This document shows positions 18,447 through 26,113 of a stretch of 64,000 nt of DNA, piece after piece (position 1 is the first letter of the stretch; each line of letters begins with the position of its first letter). The DNA is from Bradyrhizobium sp. 170. Its GTDB lineage: Bacteria; Pseudomonadota; Alphaproteobacteria; Rhizobiales; Xanthobacteraceae. The notes beneath the pieces are model-generated. The model worked only from the letters and a program-made list of their open reading frames with translations. It had not been told where the DNA came from and did not search any database. Location: NCBI RefSeq assembly GCF_023101085.1, contig NZ_CP064703.1, positions 3,596,001 through 3,660,000 on the forward strand, read 5' to 3'. The position numbers and the translations under genes were made by a program.

Positions 18447-18515
18447 GATTATGCCGACTCCATCGCAGCGATCGCCGCCGCCCGAGCCCGCTCTGAGCTA
18501 ATGGTCGGCATAATC
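18447..18515. repeat. RIT right terminal inverted repeat
   Basis: 69 bp, inverse of 15196–15264 with 8 mismatches. It begins GATTATGCCGACTCC and ends GTCGGCATAATC. A further partial motif (GTCGGCATAG, 18521–18530) follows before SRAP sequence resumes. Confidence 0.9.
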
Positions 18516-18530
18516 CAGAGGTCGGCATAG

Positions 18531-18544
18531 TAGAGATTACACAC
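18531..18544 (-). pseudogene. Detached 5' end of the SRAP gene
   Basis: On the minus strand these 14 bases read GTG TGT AAT CTC TA, the expected start (M/V-C-N-L-Y) of the SRAP gene, including catalytic Cys2. The last nine bases (TAATCTCTA) are repeated at the other side of the insertion, where the coding frame resumes with NLYSITT. The SNase gene ends 55 bp upstream, so the SRAP gene originally followed it in the same direction. Confidence 0.8.
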
Positions 18545-18599
18545 GGGGGTCTCGTCTGTTTTGACGGCCGCACGAATGGCCCTTCAACGGCATCGAATC

Positions 18600-19025
18600 C
18601 TATTTGCGCGAGCAGGTGGTGTCGCTGATCTTGTACCTGCCGCCGGAGAATTTGGCCCAGTCGCACGCGGTGCCGGACCGGATCATCTGTCCGGCGATGT
18701 CGACTTTTTCGAGGAAGCACTGCGCCACGATGCGGTCCCGACTGGTAGGTCGGGACTGCCCGTCGCAGACAGTGCCTTCACCCACTTGCAGGCAATGGAC
18801 CGTCTTGCCATCGATCATGTTCGACAACGCGCCGGCGGCCTGTCCGTACCCGGCTTGCCCGCGTTCGGGTGCGTCGATTCCGCGGATCCTCACGCGTACC
18901 TTGGCGCCATCGGCTTCCATGGTGAAGGAGTCGCCGTCCGACACGGCTAGAACCCTTCCCAGGTAGTCCGCCGCTATCGCTGGCGAACAAACAAATGCGG
19001 CGATCATTGCGGCGAGTAATCTCAT
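18600..19025 (-). CDS. Secreted SNase-like (thermonuclease fold) protein
   Basis: 141 aa. A signal peptide (MRLLAAMIAAFVCSPAIAA) is followed by an SNase OB-fold core: DGDSF near residue 30 and VRIRGIDAPERGQ near 46. The Cys-containing C-terminal half is short of a full nuclease active site. Probably exported to the periplasm. It follows uvrD by 15 bp in the same direction. A frameshifted relative lies at 28 kb. Nuclease activity is not certain. Confidence 0.8.
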   Translation of the reverse strand: MRLLAAMIAAFVCSPAIAADYLGRVLAVSDGDSFTMEADGAKVRVRIRGIDAPERGQAGYGQAAGALSNMIDGKTVHCLQVGEGTVCDGQSRPTSRDRIVAQCFLEKVDIAGQMIRSGTACDWAKFSGGRYKISDTTCSRK

Positions 19026-19040
19026 TTCGGTATCTCCCGG

Positions 19041-21143
19041 CTACCGCCACATTCCCCGCATGCGGGCGCCTATATCGACTTTGGGTCCTTGGCCGGCGGG
19101 GCGCGCCGCGGTACCGGCAGGCACAATCGGCCAGGAAGTCCGCTCGAACAGACCCAGCAGCTTTTCGGGAATGAAGCGCGTCCTGGAGGCATAGAGGTGG
19201 CGATCGCCCTGCGCGTGCTGGCCGTGGACGAAGAACCGCTGCGGCACCACCAGATGGAGGTTGTCCTTTGCGCGGGTCATGGCGACATAGAGCAGGCGAC
19301 GTTCCTCCTCGATCTCGGCCGAGGTACCGGCACCGAGATCGGACGGCATGCAGCCGTCGACGACGTTGAGCAGATAGACCGACTTCCACTCCTGGCCTTT
19401 GGCGGAGTGGATCGTCGACAGGATCAGATAGTCCTCGTCGAGGAGCGGCACGCCGGCCTGGTCGCTGGTCGCGTCGGGCGGATCCAGCGTGAGCTCGGTC
19501 AGGAAGCGCTCGCGGGAAGGATATCCGGAAGCGATCTGCTCGAGCTGGAGCAAGTCAGCCCGCCGCGTGTCAGCGTCTTCATGGATGCGGTCGAGATGCG
19601 GTTCGTACCAGAGGCGTGCGCGCTCCAGATCGACGGGCCATTCCGAATACCGGAGATTGCTTAAGGTCTCGACGAAGCCGCTCCAGTCCTCACCGGCACG
19701 CGGAGGCGTCGGTATGCCCGCGAGCGCCGCGATGGGGTCGGCGGCCTCCGCCATGCGGTCGAGCACGCGTTGCGCGGTCGCGGAACCGATGCCGGGCAAC
19801 AGATGCAGCAGACGGAAGCCGGCGACGCGGTCGCGCGGATTCTCGACGAACCGCAGCAATGCCAGCATGTCCTTGATGTGGGCGGCGTCGAGAAACTTCA
19901 GTCCGCCGAATTTTACGAACGGGATGTTCCGGCGCGTGAGCTCGATTTCAAGCGGGCCGCTGTGGCTGGATGTCCGGAACAGAACCGCCTGCTCTTTGAG
20001 GCGCGTGCCGGATTCGCGGTTCTCCAGGATGCGTTCGACGATGAAGCGCGCCTGGTCGGCCTCGTCGCGGACGGTGACCAGTTGCGGCTTGGCTCCGGAC
20101 GTACGTTCAGTCCAGAGATTCTTGGTGAAGCGTTCCTTGGCAAGACCGATGACGCCGTTGGCGGCGGCAAGAATCGTTTGCGTCGAGCGATAATTGCGGT
20201 CGAGCGTGATGATGTTCGCAGGCGGCGAGAACTGGTCAGGAAAGTCGAGGATGTTGCGCACGGTTGCGGCGCGGAACGAGTAGATCGATTGGGCGTCGTC
20301 ACCGACGACCGTCAGGCCTCGGCCTCCGGGCTTGAGCGCCAGGAGGATCGAGGACTGCAGACGGTTCGTATCCTGATACTCGTCGACAAGGACGTGATCG
20401 AAGCGGCAGCCGATGTCGTCGGCGAGGGTGGCGTCGCCGGCCATCTGTGCCCAATAGAGCAGGAGGTCGTCGTAATCGAGAACGTTCTGCTTCTGTTTGG
20501 CTTCGACGTAGGCCGCGAACAGTTCCTTCAGCTCCGCCGCCCATCCGGCGCACCATGGATACGACATTCCGATTACCTGCTCGATCGGCATCTCGGCATT
20601 GACGCAGCGCGAATAGATCGAAAGGCAGGTGCCTTTGGTCGGGAAGCGGCTTTCCGTCCTGGAGAATCCCTTTTCATGCCGGACCAGGTTCATGAGGTCG
20701 GCAGAGTCTTCGCGATCGTGAATCGTGAAGGCGGGGTCGAGGCCGATCTGTTCGGCATAGTCGCGCAGCAGCCGGGCGCCGATGCCGTGGTAGGTTCCGG
20801 CCCAGCTCAGCGCGTCGGTCATGACACCGGCGTTGTCGCCCAACACCTTGCGCGCGATCCTTTCGACCCGCTTGGTCATCTCGGAGGCGGCGCGACGGGA
20901 AAACGTCATCAGCAGGATCCGGCGCGGATCGGCGCCCTGAACGATCAGATGGGCGACCCGATGGGCGAGGGTGTTGGTCTTTCCGGAGCCCGCGCCGGCG
21001 ATGACCAGCAGCGGCGGTGCCGCCAATCCTCCCGCGGCGCCGTGCTCCACGGCCCGCCGTTGCTCGGGATTGAGGGTTTCGAGGTAGGCGGTTGCCGTCT
21101 GCACCTGGGGCGTCCGTTCATGGTTGGAATAAACGACGGTCAA
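19041..21143 (-). CDS. UvrD/Rep-family DNA helicase
   Basis: About 700 aa. Superfamily 1A motifs in order: a Q-like LNPEQRRAV, Walker A (AGAGSGKTNTL), motif Ia (TFSRRAASEM), Walker B (VLVDEYQDTN), motif III (GDDAQSIYSFR), motif IV (NYRST), motif V (TIHSAKGQEW) and motif VI (VAMTRAKDNL). A TTG at 21143 is proposed as start, preceded by AGGAA; no ATG fits before the helicase domain except far upstream inside the next gene. An ATP-driven 3'–5' helicase for repair or recombination. Clustered with two zinc-ribbon proteins upstream and an SNase downstream. Confidence 0.9.
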   Translation of the reverse strand: MTVVYSNHERTPQVQTATAYLETLNPEQRRAVEHGAAGGLAAPPLLVIAGAGSGKTNTLAHRVAHLIVQGADPRRILLMTFSRRAASEMTKRVERIARKVLGDNAGVMTDALSWAGTYHGIGARLLRDYAEQIGLDPAFTIHDREDSADLMNLVRHEKGFSRTESRFPTKGTCLSIYSRCVNAEMPIEQVIGMSYPWCAGWAAELKELFAAYVEAKQKQNVLDYDDLLLYWAQMAGDATLADDIGCRFDHVLVDEYQDTNRLQSSILLALKPGGRGLTVVGDDAQSIYSFRAATVRNILDFPDQFSPPANIITLDRNYRSTQTILAAANGVIGLAKERFTKNLWTERTSGAKPQLVTVRDEADQARFIVERILENRESGTRLKEQAVLFRTSSHSGPLEIELTRRNIPFVKFGGLKFLDAAHIKDMLALLRFVENPRDRVAGFRLLHLLPGIGSATAQRVLDRMAEAADPIAALAGIPTPPRAGEDWSGFVETLSNLRYSEWPVDLERARLWYEPHLDRIHEDADTRRADLLQLEQIASGYPSRERFLTELTLDPPDATSDQAGVPLLDEDYLILSTIHSAKGQEWKSVYLLNVVDGCMPSDLGAGTSAEIEEERRLLYVAMTRAKDNLHLVVPQRFFVHGQHAQGDRHLYASRTRFIPEKLLGLFERTSWPIVPAGTAARPAGQGPKVDIGARMRGMWR

Positions 21144-21165
21144 TGATTCCTGCTGTGATCGCAAC

Positions 21166-21615
21166 CTAGACCTCCCCTCGAGGGTGACGCGGCTGCCAAC
21201 CAAGTTGGAGCAAGGTCGCGGACGGGCGCCGCCCGGCCTTGGCGCACTTGCGGCAGCGCAGACGGCTTGCAAGATCGTGCACGAAAGTGGTCGGCGGATG
21301 CTTGAGGGCTGCCAAATCGACATCGTTCGGGGTCTTGCACCGTGAACACTGGATTTCCAGCCAGGGAAAGCCGCCGTTGATAGCCTGGTCAATTGTTGGC
21401 GAAGGATCGATCGGCTCGCCGTCGCTCCACATCCGCTCGTTCCAGCTTTCACAGAGCAGCCTGTCGGCCTGCTGGATCAGCGCAGCGCCCTTGGCTCGCA
21501 TCTCTGCTGATTGCGCAGCCAATATGCTGGACATCGCGCGTGCTTTCCCCAATTCCTTCGTCAGTGCCTTTCGGTCACCGCCTGACAGCGGCGTGGGGTG
21601 GTGTTTTGGCGCCAT
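21166..21615 (-). CDS. Zinc-ribbon protein of unknown function (copy 1)
   Basis: About 149 aa from ATG 21615 (a GTG at 21642 is possible). N-terminal half is helical and charged; the C-terminal half carries CSRCKTP and LRCRKCAKAGRRP, a four-Cys site likely to bind zinc. It ends 22 bp before the uvrD start, so it is probably cotranscribed. A decayed copy of the last ~70 residues lies at 29.2–29.43 kb. I do not recognise a characterised function; a nucleic-acid-binding helper of the helicase is a guess from context. Confidence 0.65.
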   Translation of the reverse strand: MAPKHHPTPLSGGDRKALTKELGKARAMSSILAAQSAEMRAKGAALIQQADRLLCESWNERMWSDGEPIDPSPTIDQAINGGFPWLEIQCSRCKTPNDVDLAALKHPPTTFVHDLASRLRCRKCAKAGRRPSATLLQLGWQPRHPRGEV

Positions 21616-21652
21616 CCGGACATCCAAGCGCAGACCAAACACGGGGGGCAGG

Positions 21653-22048
21653 CTAGGTCATGTCAAATCCCGGCCAGCACCCGTCTTCTTCGTGTCTTCC
21701 GGTGCGCTGCTGGCAGGTGTTGTCGAGCAGTCGCTGCGCGACGTCCTTCCAGACCGCGTTGCCGCCATACAATCGGACTGCATCGGCGGTCTGGATTTCC
21801 ACGGTTCGCTCGCAGCGACGGCATGAGACCCGCAGCACGTGACGCTGGATTTCCGAAAGACGTCGCTGCCGCTTCTCGGCCCCGGTCGCGCCGGCGCGAG
21901 GGTCTTTGAGGACCGATTCCCAGTATTCGGCCGGAAGGGGCGCATCTGGAGCCGCACCGGAGGGGCCCCGCCTGCGGACGGCTTCAGCGGCGAGTTTTTC
22001 CATCTGCTTCGGGGTCGGCATGCGCCAGCTCGCGGGTCGGTCAGTCAT
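21653..22048 (-). CDS. Second zinc-ribbon-like protein of unknown function
   Basis: 131 aa. N-terminus MTDRPASWRMPTPKQMEKLA; a central VSCRRCERTVEIQT resembles half of a zinc ribbon, with one more Cys near the C-terminus (DNTCQQR). It is 38 bp upstream of copy 1 in the same direction and divergent from ku. Together they make a helicase–zinc protein–SNase operon. No characterised homolog recognised. Confidence 0.65.
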   Translation of the reverse strand: MTDRPASWRMPTPKQMEKLAAEAVRRRGPSGAAPDAPLPAEYWESVLKDPRAGATGAEKRQRRLSEIQRHVLRVSCRRCERTVEIQTADAVRLYGGNAVWKDVAQRLLDNTCQQRTGRHEEDGCWPGFDMT

Positions 22049-22193
22049 TCCGAATTAGAACATAAAGAGAACATAAGTCGAGTCCGATCGAGCCCGCTCC
22101 GTGAAAAAATCCTCCTATTGGAAAGGTCGCGATGTCGGAACCAAGCCGGGCCATTCGTCTTGAATCCAGCATCAGTATCGGAGTTCCCCCGTC
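22049..22193. promoter_or_regulatory. Divergent promoter region, zinc-ribbon operon / ku
   Basis: 145 bp between divergent starts. It is AT-richer than its neighbours, including AATTAGAACATAAAGAGAAC, which could hold minus-strand promoter elements. No LexA-type box was convincing. Confidence 0.4.
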
Positions 22194-23123
22194 ATGGCCC
22201 CCCGCGCTAACTGGAAAGGCTTCCTGCGTCTTTCCCTCGTCACCTGTCCGGTAGCGCTCTATCCGGCCACGTCGGAATCCGAAAAGGTCTCCTTCAACCA
22301 GCTCAACCGGAAGACCGGCCACCGCATCAAATATGCCAAGGTGGATGCTGACACCGGCGAGGAGGTCGCCAACGAGGACATCGTCAAGGGCTACAAGGTC
22401 GACACCGACACCTTCATCGAGGTGACGAAGGAAGAGCTCGAGAACGTTGCGCTGGAATCGACGCGAACCATCGAGATCGACGAGTTCGTCGACCGTAGCG
22501 AGATCGACCCGAGGTATCTGATCCGTCCCTACTACCTGGTGCCGGACGGAAAGGTCGGCCACGACGCTTTCGCGGTCGTCCGCGAAACCATCCGTGAGAT
22601 GAACAAGGTCGCCATCGGACGGGTGGTGCTGACCAACCGTGAGCACATCATCGCCCTCGAGCCCATGGACAAGGGCCTGATGGGGACGCTGCTGCGTTAT
22701 CCTTACGAGGTGCGTTCTGCGGACGAATATTTCGACGACATCCAGGATGTCAAAGTCACCAAGGACATGCTTGATCTCGCCAGGCACATTGTCACTCAGA
22801 AGGCGGGCCATTTCGAGCCGGACAAGTTCGAAGACCAGTACGAAACCGCCCTCATCGATCTCATCAACCAGAAGCGCGCCGGCAAATCCATTACCGCGAA
22901 AGCGCGTCCCCGCGGTGAGAACGTGGTCGACCTGATGGACGCGCTGCGCAAGAGCATCGGACGAGACGCGGCGGCAGCGACAGAGGCGCCGAAGAAGCCA
23001 GCCAAGAAGGCGCGCAAGGCGGCGGCCGGGCAGAAGGAAATGCTGATGCCGATCGCTGGCAAGAAACCGGCCAAGGAAGCCGCGAAGAAACCAGCGGCCA
23101 GACCGCAGCGGAAGTCAGCCTAG
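22194..23123 (+). CDS. ku: Ku protein (non-homologous end joining)
   Basis: 309 aa, within the normal range for bacterial Ku. N-terminus MAPRANWKGFLRLSLVTCPVALYP is the typical start of the Ku core β-barrel (shown in part: FLRLSLVTCPVALYP). The core continues to about residue 255; then comes a lysine/alanine/proline-rich tail of ~55 residues, as in DNA-tethering Ku C-termini. Ku homodimers ring DNA ends and recruit an ATP-dependent ligase, present here at 24.2–25.2 kb. Starts a plus-strand operon with the NUDIX and phosphoesterase genes. Confidence 0.95.
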   Translation: MAPRANWKGFLRLSLVTCPVALYPATSESEKVSFNQLNRKTGHRIKYAKVDADTGEEVANEDIVKGYKVDTDTFIEVTKEELENVALESTRTIEIDEFVDRSEIDPRYLIRPYYLVPDGKVGHDAFAVVRETIREMNKVAIGRVVLTNREHIIALEPMDKGLMGTLLRYPYEVRSADEYFDDIQDVKVTKDMLDLARHIVTQKAGHFEPDKFEDQYETALIDLINQKRAGKSITAKARPRGENVVDLMDALRKSIGRDAAAATEAPKKPAKKARKAAAGQKEMLMPIAGKKPAKEAAKKPAARPQRKSA

Positions 23124-23186
23124 CGTGTCGTTCGGCATCCAGTAACGCCAGACGGCCATTACTTCGTGTCCGCGGCAGGGAGCGAT

Positions 23187-23690
23187 ATGGCTGCGCTGAA
23201 AAAGGCTTCCAGGAGATCGATGTTGAGCGCGGGCATTCTCGCCTACCGCAACGGCGCTCGCGGGCTCGAGGTTCTGCTCGTTCATCCCGGCGGTCCGTTC
23301 TGGCGCAAGAAGGATAATGGCGCCTGGTCCATTCCCAAGGGCGAAATCGATGCCGCGGATGCTCCGGAGCAGGTCGCGCGGCGTGAGTTTGCCGAGGAAC
23401 TCGGCCCGAGCGCTTCGATTGGTCCACTCCAGCCGCTGGGGGAGGTCCGACAGCGAGGAGGGAAGCGCGTCATCGCATTCTCCGGAGAAGGCAATTTTGA
23501 CCCGGCGGCGCTGACCAGCAATACCTTCGAGATCGAATGGCCGCCACGAAGCGGTCGACGGCAGAGCTTTCCCGAAGTCGACCGCGCGGAATGGTTCGAT
23601 ATCGAGTTCGCGCGGACCAAGATGCTGTCCGCTCAGGTAGAGCTTCTCGATCGTCTGTTGGCGACCGCGGTTGAGAGCGTCGGGAAATGA
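23187..23690 (+). CDS. NUDIX hydrolase
   Basis: 167 aa from ATG 23187, chosen for GGGAGC just upstream. The Nudix box reads GEIDAADAPEQVARREFAEELG in outline, with Asp in place of the usual first Glu. The motif VLLVHPGGPFW recurs in NUDIX proteins found with NHEJ ligases. NUDIX enzymes hydrolyse nucleoside diphosphate derivatives; the substrate is unknown. The stop overlaps the phosphoesterase start (ATGA). A decayed paralog is at 11.4 kb. Confidence 0.9.
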   Translation: MAALKKASRRSMLSAGILAYRNGARGLEVLLVHPGGPFWRKKDNGAWSIPKGEIDAADAPEQVARREFAEELGPSASIGPLQPLGEVRQRGGKRVIAFSGEGNFDPAALTSNTFEIEWPPRSGRRQSFPEVDRAEWFDIEFARTKMLSAQVELLDRLLATAVESVGK

Positions 23691-24151
23691 CGTTCAGGAT
23701 TGGAATCATTTCGGACACGCATGGCCTGTTGAGGCCCGAGGCGAAACGAGGCCTGGCAGGTGTCAATCACATCATCCATGCCGGCGACATCGGGCGCCCC
23801 GAGATCGTCGACGCGCTTCGCCAGATCGCGCCCGTCACGGCCATCCGTGGAAACGTGGACACCGGCGAGTGGGCCCACCAATATCCCGGCACGAAACTCG
23901 TGCGCCTGGCGGGAAAGTCGATCTACGTTCTGCACGACCTGAAGGCGCTGCAGGTCGATCCCGGCGCCGGCATCGACGTCATCGTCTCCGGGCATTCCCA
24001 CGTGCCGAAGATCGACACGGTCGGTGGCGTTCTCTACCTGAATCCCGGAAGCGCGGGACCGCGACGCTTCAAGCTTCCGATCACCTTTGCGACGCTCGAA
24101 GTCACGTCTGAAGGCATGCGACCGGAAATCCACGACCTTGGAGGCGACTGA
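23687..24151 (+). CDS. YfcE/MJ0936-family metallophosphoesterase
   Basis: 154 aa. Motifs of the calcineurin-like fold: IISDTHG near residue 8, HAGDIG, RGNVDTG, and SGHSHVPKI with NPGSAGPRR. These bind two metal ions for phosphodiester hydrolysis. It overlaps the NUDIX gene by ATGA, so the two are coupled. Whether it processes DNA ends or a nucleotide is unknown; the ku–nudix–phosphoesterase order hints at end clean-up. Confidence 0.9.
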   Translation: MTFRIGIISDTHGLLRPEAKRGLAGVNHIIHAGDIGRPEIVDALRQIAPVTAIRGNVDTGEWAHQYPGTKLVRLAGKSIYVLHDLKALQVDPGAGIDVIVSGHSHVPKIDTVGGVLYLNPGSAGPRRFKLPITFATLEVTSEGMRPEIHDLGGD

Positions 24152-24207
24152 GCGCACTACCGCGCAGGGAATTCACAGCGGATGAGGCAATGCGCCGAAG
24201 GGAAGCT

Positions 24208-25155
24208 CTATTTGCGCGGACGTCCTCGCTCGCGCACGACATCCTTCGCCCGCTTGTCGGACCGGAGCCCGAGGTAGACGGGCTGGCGCAGTTCGCCCTT
24301 GCTCGTCCACTCCGCGAATTTGACCTCTGCCACCAACGACGGCCTGACCCAGGTCGTGGCGGCCTCGTCCTTCACTTTGGCACAAAAGGGCGATTTAGAG
24401 ACCGTCAGCTTCACCAGCTTGGCATGCAGGTCTTCCAGGACCTTGTGGCTGAAGCCAGTGCCTACATGTCCGATGTAACGCCATGCATCGTCTTCCCGCA
24501 CGGCGAGGACCAGGGCACCGAAGAACGGCCTGCTGCGCCTGGGTGCCGTGAAGCCCGCGATCACCACTTCCTGTCGCTTTGCCGTCTTGATCTTCAGCCA
24601 ATCCGGGGTCCGGCTTCCGGACGTATACGCGCTGTCGGCGCGCTTCGCTATGAGGCCTTCCAGACCCTTCCGCTCGGCCTCGGCGAAGAATTTTATACCA
24701 TCCCCTTTGCGGTGAGGACTGAAGGCAATCAGCTTGTCGCGCGGCAGAATTGCCTTGAGCCGCTTCTTGCGCTTGAGGAGAGGCTGCTTGCGCAAGTCCA
24801 CTGTGTTCTCGAACATGAGATCGAAGGCGCAATACAGCAGCTTCGCTTCATGGCGCAGCGCGTTTTGAAGCAGCTGGAAATGTGAGACGCCGTCCTTTCC
24901 GATCGCGACGAGCTCGCCGTCGATCACGGCGTCGCCCCTCACGCCCTCCAGCGCTTTGGCGACCCCGATATAGCTGCGGCTGATGATCTTGCCGTTGCGG
25001 CTGTAGAGGGCAACCTTGCCCCGTCGGATTTCCGCGATCATCCGGAAGCCGTCGTACTTATCCTCGAAAACCCAGCCGGGGTCGTCGAACGGCGCATCGG
25101 TGAGCGTAGCGAGCATCGGCTGCAGGCGCTTGGGCAGGGTCGACGTCCGGCTCAT
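24208..25155 (-). CDS. ATP-dependent DNA ligase (NHEJ type)
   Basis: 315 aa from ATG 25155 (a longer frame lacks support). Motif I is EDKYDGFR with the adenylated Lys at residue 33; later nucleotidyltransferase motifs include LYSRNGK, DGELVA, FDLMFEN and EGLIAKR, then an OB-fold domain. It matches the stand-alone ligase domain of LigD; no polymerase or phosphoesterase domain is fused. With Ku nearby it can form a minimal end-joining pair. Convergent with the ku operon, divergent from the TolA-like gene. Confidence 0.92.
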   Translation of the reverse strand: MSRTSTLPKRLQPMLATLTDAPFDDPGWVFEDKYDGFRMIAEIRRGKVALYSRNGKIISRSYIGVAKALEGVRGDAVIDGELVAIGKDGVSHFQLLQNALRHEAKLLYCAFDLMFENTVDLRKQPLLKRKKRLKAILPRDKLIAFSPHRKGDGIKFFAEAERKGLEGLIAKRADSAYTSGSRTPDWLKIKTAKRQEVVIAGFTAPRRSRPFFGALVLAVREDDAWRYIGHVGTGFSHKVLEDLHAKLVKLTVSKSPFCAKVKDEAATTWVRPSLVAEVKFAEWTSKGELRQPVYLGLRSDKRAKDVVRERGRPRK

Positions 25156-25291
25156 TCGAGGCCAATCCTTAAGAGCGCGTTGCGAAATGCAAGGACGTCC
25201 TTCAAGGATTAGGGAACGCTTCGAGCCCGCGTCGTGTTCCGTAGGCGCCGTGGCGCGAGCACGATCGATTCGCGGAGGGCGCATCAGACCG

Positions 25292-25906
25292 ATGGCCAGA
25301 AAACTCAAGACCTATCAGACCTCGCTGGGCTTCTTCGATCAGGCAATCGCCGCGCCATCTATGAAGGCGGCTCTGGAGGCGTGGGGCGCAGACAGCAATC
25401 TCTTCCACCAGGGCGCGGCGAAGGAGAGCCACGATCCGGACGTCATCGCCGCTACCATGGCAAAGCCCGGCGTCGTTCTCAGGCGCCCGGTCGGATCCGA
25501 CCGACCTTTCAGCGAGCATGCTGAACTGCCCAGCAATCTTGGCGGCGGCGGACCAACGAAAGCCGCCCGCAAGTCGAAAGGCCCAAAGGCGAAGAAGCCC
25601 TCCTCTCGGCCTGTCGACAAGCTTGCGCAACGAAAGGCCGCTTTCGACTACGAACGGGAACGGAGGAGCCGCGAGCTTGAACGGGCGAGCGAAGAGGCCG
25701 CCAGGCAGAAGGACCGTGAACGCCGGCAGCAGGCCATCAACAAGGCGCAGGCTGCGTTGGACAAGGCCGAGCAGGAGCACGCGAAGCGGGCCGCCGCCAT
25801 CCAGGCCGAGGCCGAGGCTATCGCGAAGAGATCGCAAGCCGAAAAAGCCCGCTGGGATAAGGAGAAGGAGCGATTGGAAGCCGCGCTGCGGCGCGCGCGG
25901 GGTTAG
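25292..25906 (+). CDS. TolA-like coiled-coil protein (uncharacterised)
   Basis: 204 aa from ATG 25292, 13 bp after GGAGG. The N-terminal ~85 residues (MARKLKTYQTSLGFFDQAIA …, ending near LPSNLGGG) form a conserved domain often annotated as cell-envelope TolA-like. The rest is a lysine/alanine/glutamate-rich coiled coil. No signal peptide or membrane segment is visible, so the TolA label probably reflects composition only. Divergent from the NHEJ ligase by 136 bp; function unknown. Confidence 0.75.
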   Translation: MARKLKTYQTSLGFFDQAIAAPSMKAALEAWGADSNLFHQGAAKESHDPDVIAATMAKPGVVLRRPVGSDRPFSEHAELPSNLGGGGPTKAARKSKGPKAKKPSSRPVDKLAQRKAAFDYERERRSRELERASEEAARQKDRERRQQAINKAQAALDKAEQEHAKRAAAIQAEAEAIAKRSQAEKARWDKEKERLEAALRRARG

Positions 25907-26113
25907 TTTCTGTAGCGGCACGCACGAGCGAAGGTCAGCGGTCCACTTCAAGTGTTTATCGTTCGGGCTCGTTCGCCCTTGCCGCGCGGCAGAAGCGGCC
26001 AACTTGGCGGGATTTACAATGCCTACGGCCCTGCCAGCGTGAACCGGCGGCCCTTGCACTGAAGCCGGTTCGAGGATTGGATTACCCGCGAGCCGTGTGA
26101 TCGAGGTAAGTCC
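25907..26113. other. Spacer before the serine recombinase; possible element boundary
   Basis: 207 bp between the repair block and the conjugative block. The serine recombinase starts at its right edge, so an attachment site could lie here. No tRNA or clear repeat core was seen. Confidence 0.3.

Larger units (their letters stand above)
15196..18515 (-). mobile_element. Complete RIT element (recombinase-in-trio)
   Basis: Three overlapping tyrosine recombinase genes in one direction, bounded by 69-bp inverted repeats (15196–15264 and 18447–18515; 61 of 69 positions match by my alignment). Each terminal repeat itself starts GATTATGCCGAC and ends GTCGGCATAATC. This is the defining layout of RIT elements, in which three recombinases act together. 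It carries no other gene. It lies inside the SRAP gene. Confidence 0.92.

Noticed and set aside
19770..21146. A 458-codon plus-strand frame opposite uvrD
   Set aside because: Mirror of helicase codons; no domain, no ribosome site.
25907..26113. tRNA attachment site for the conjugative element
   Set aside because: No cloverleaf or T-loop consensus could be found on either strand.
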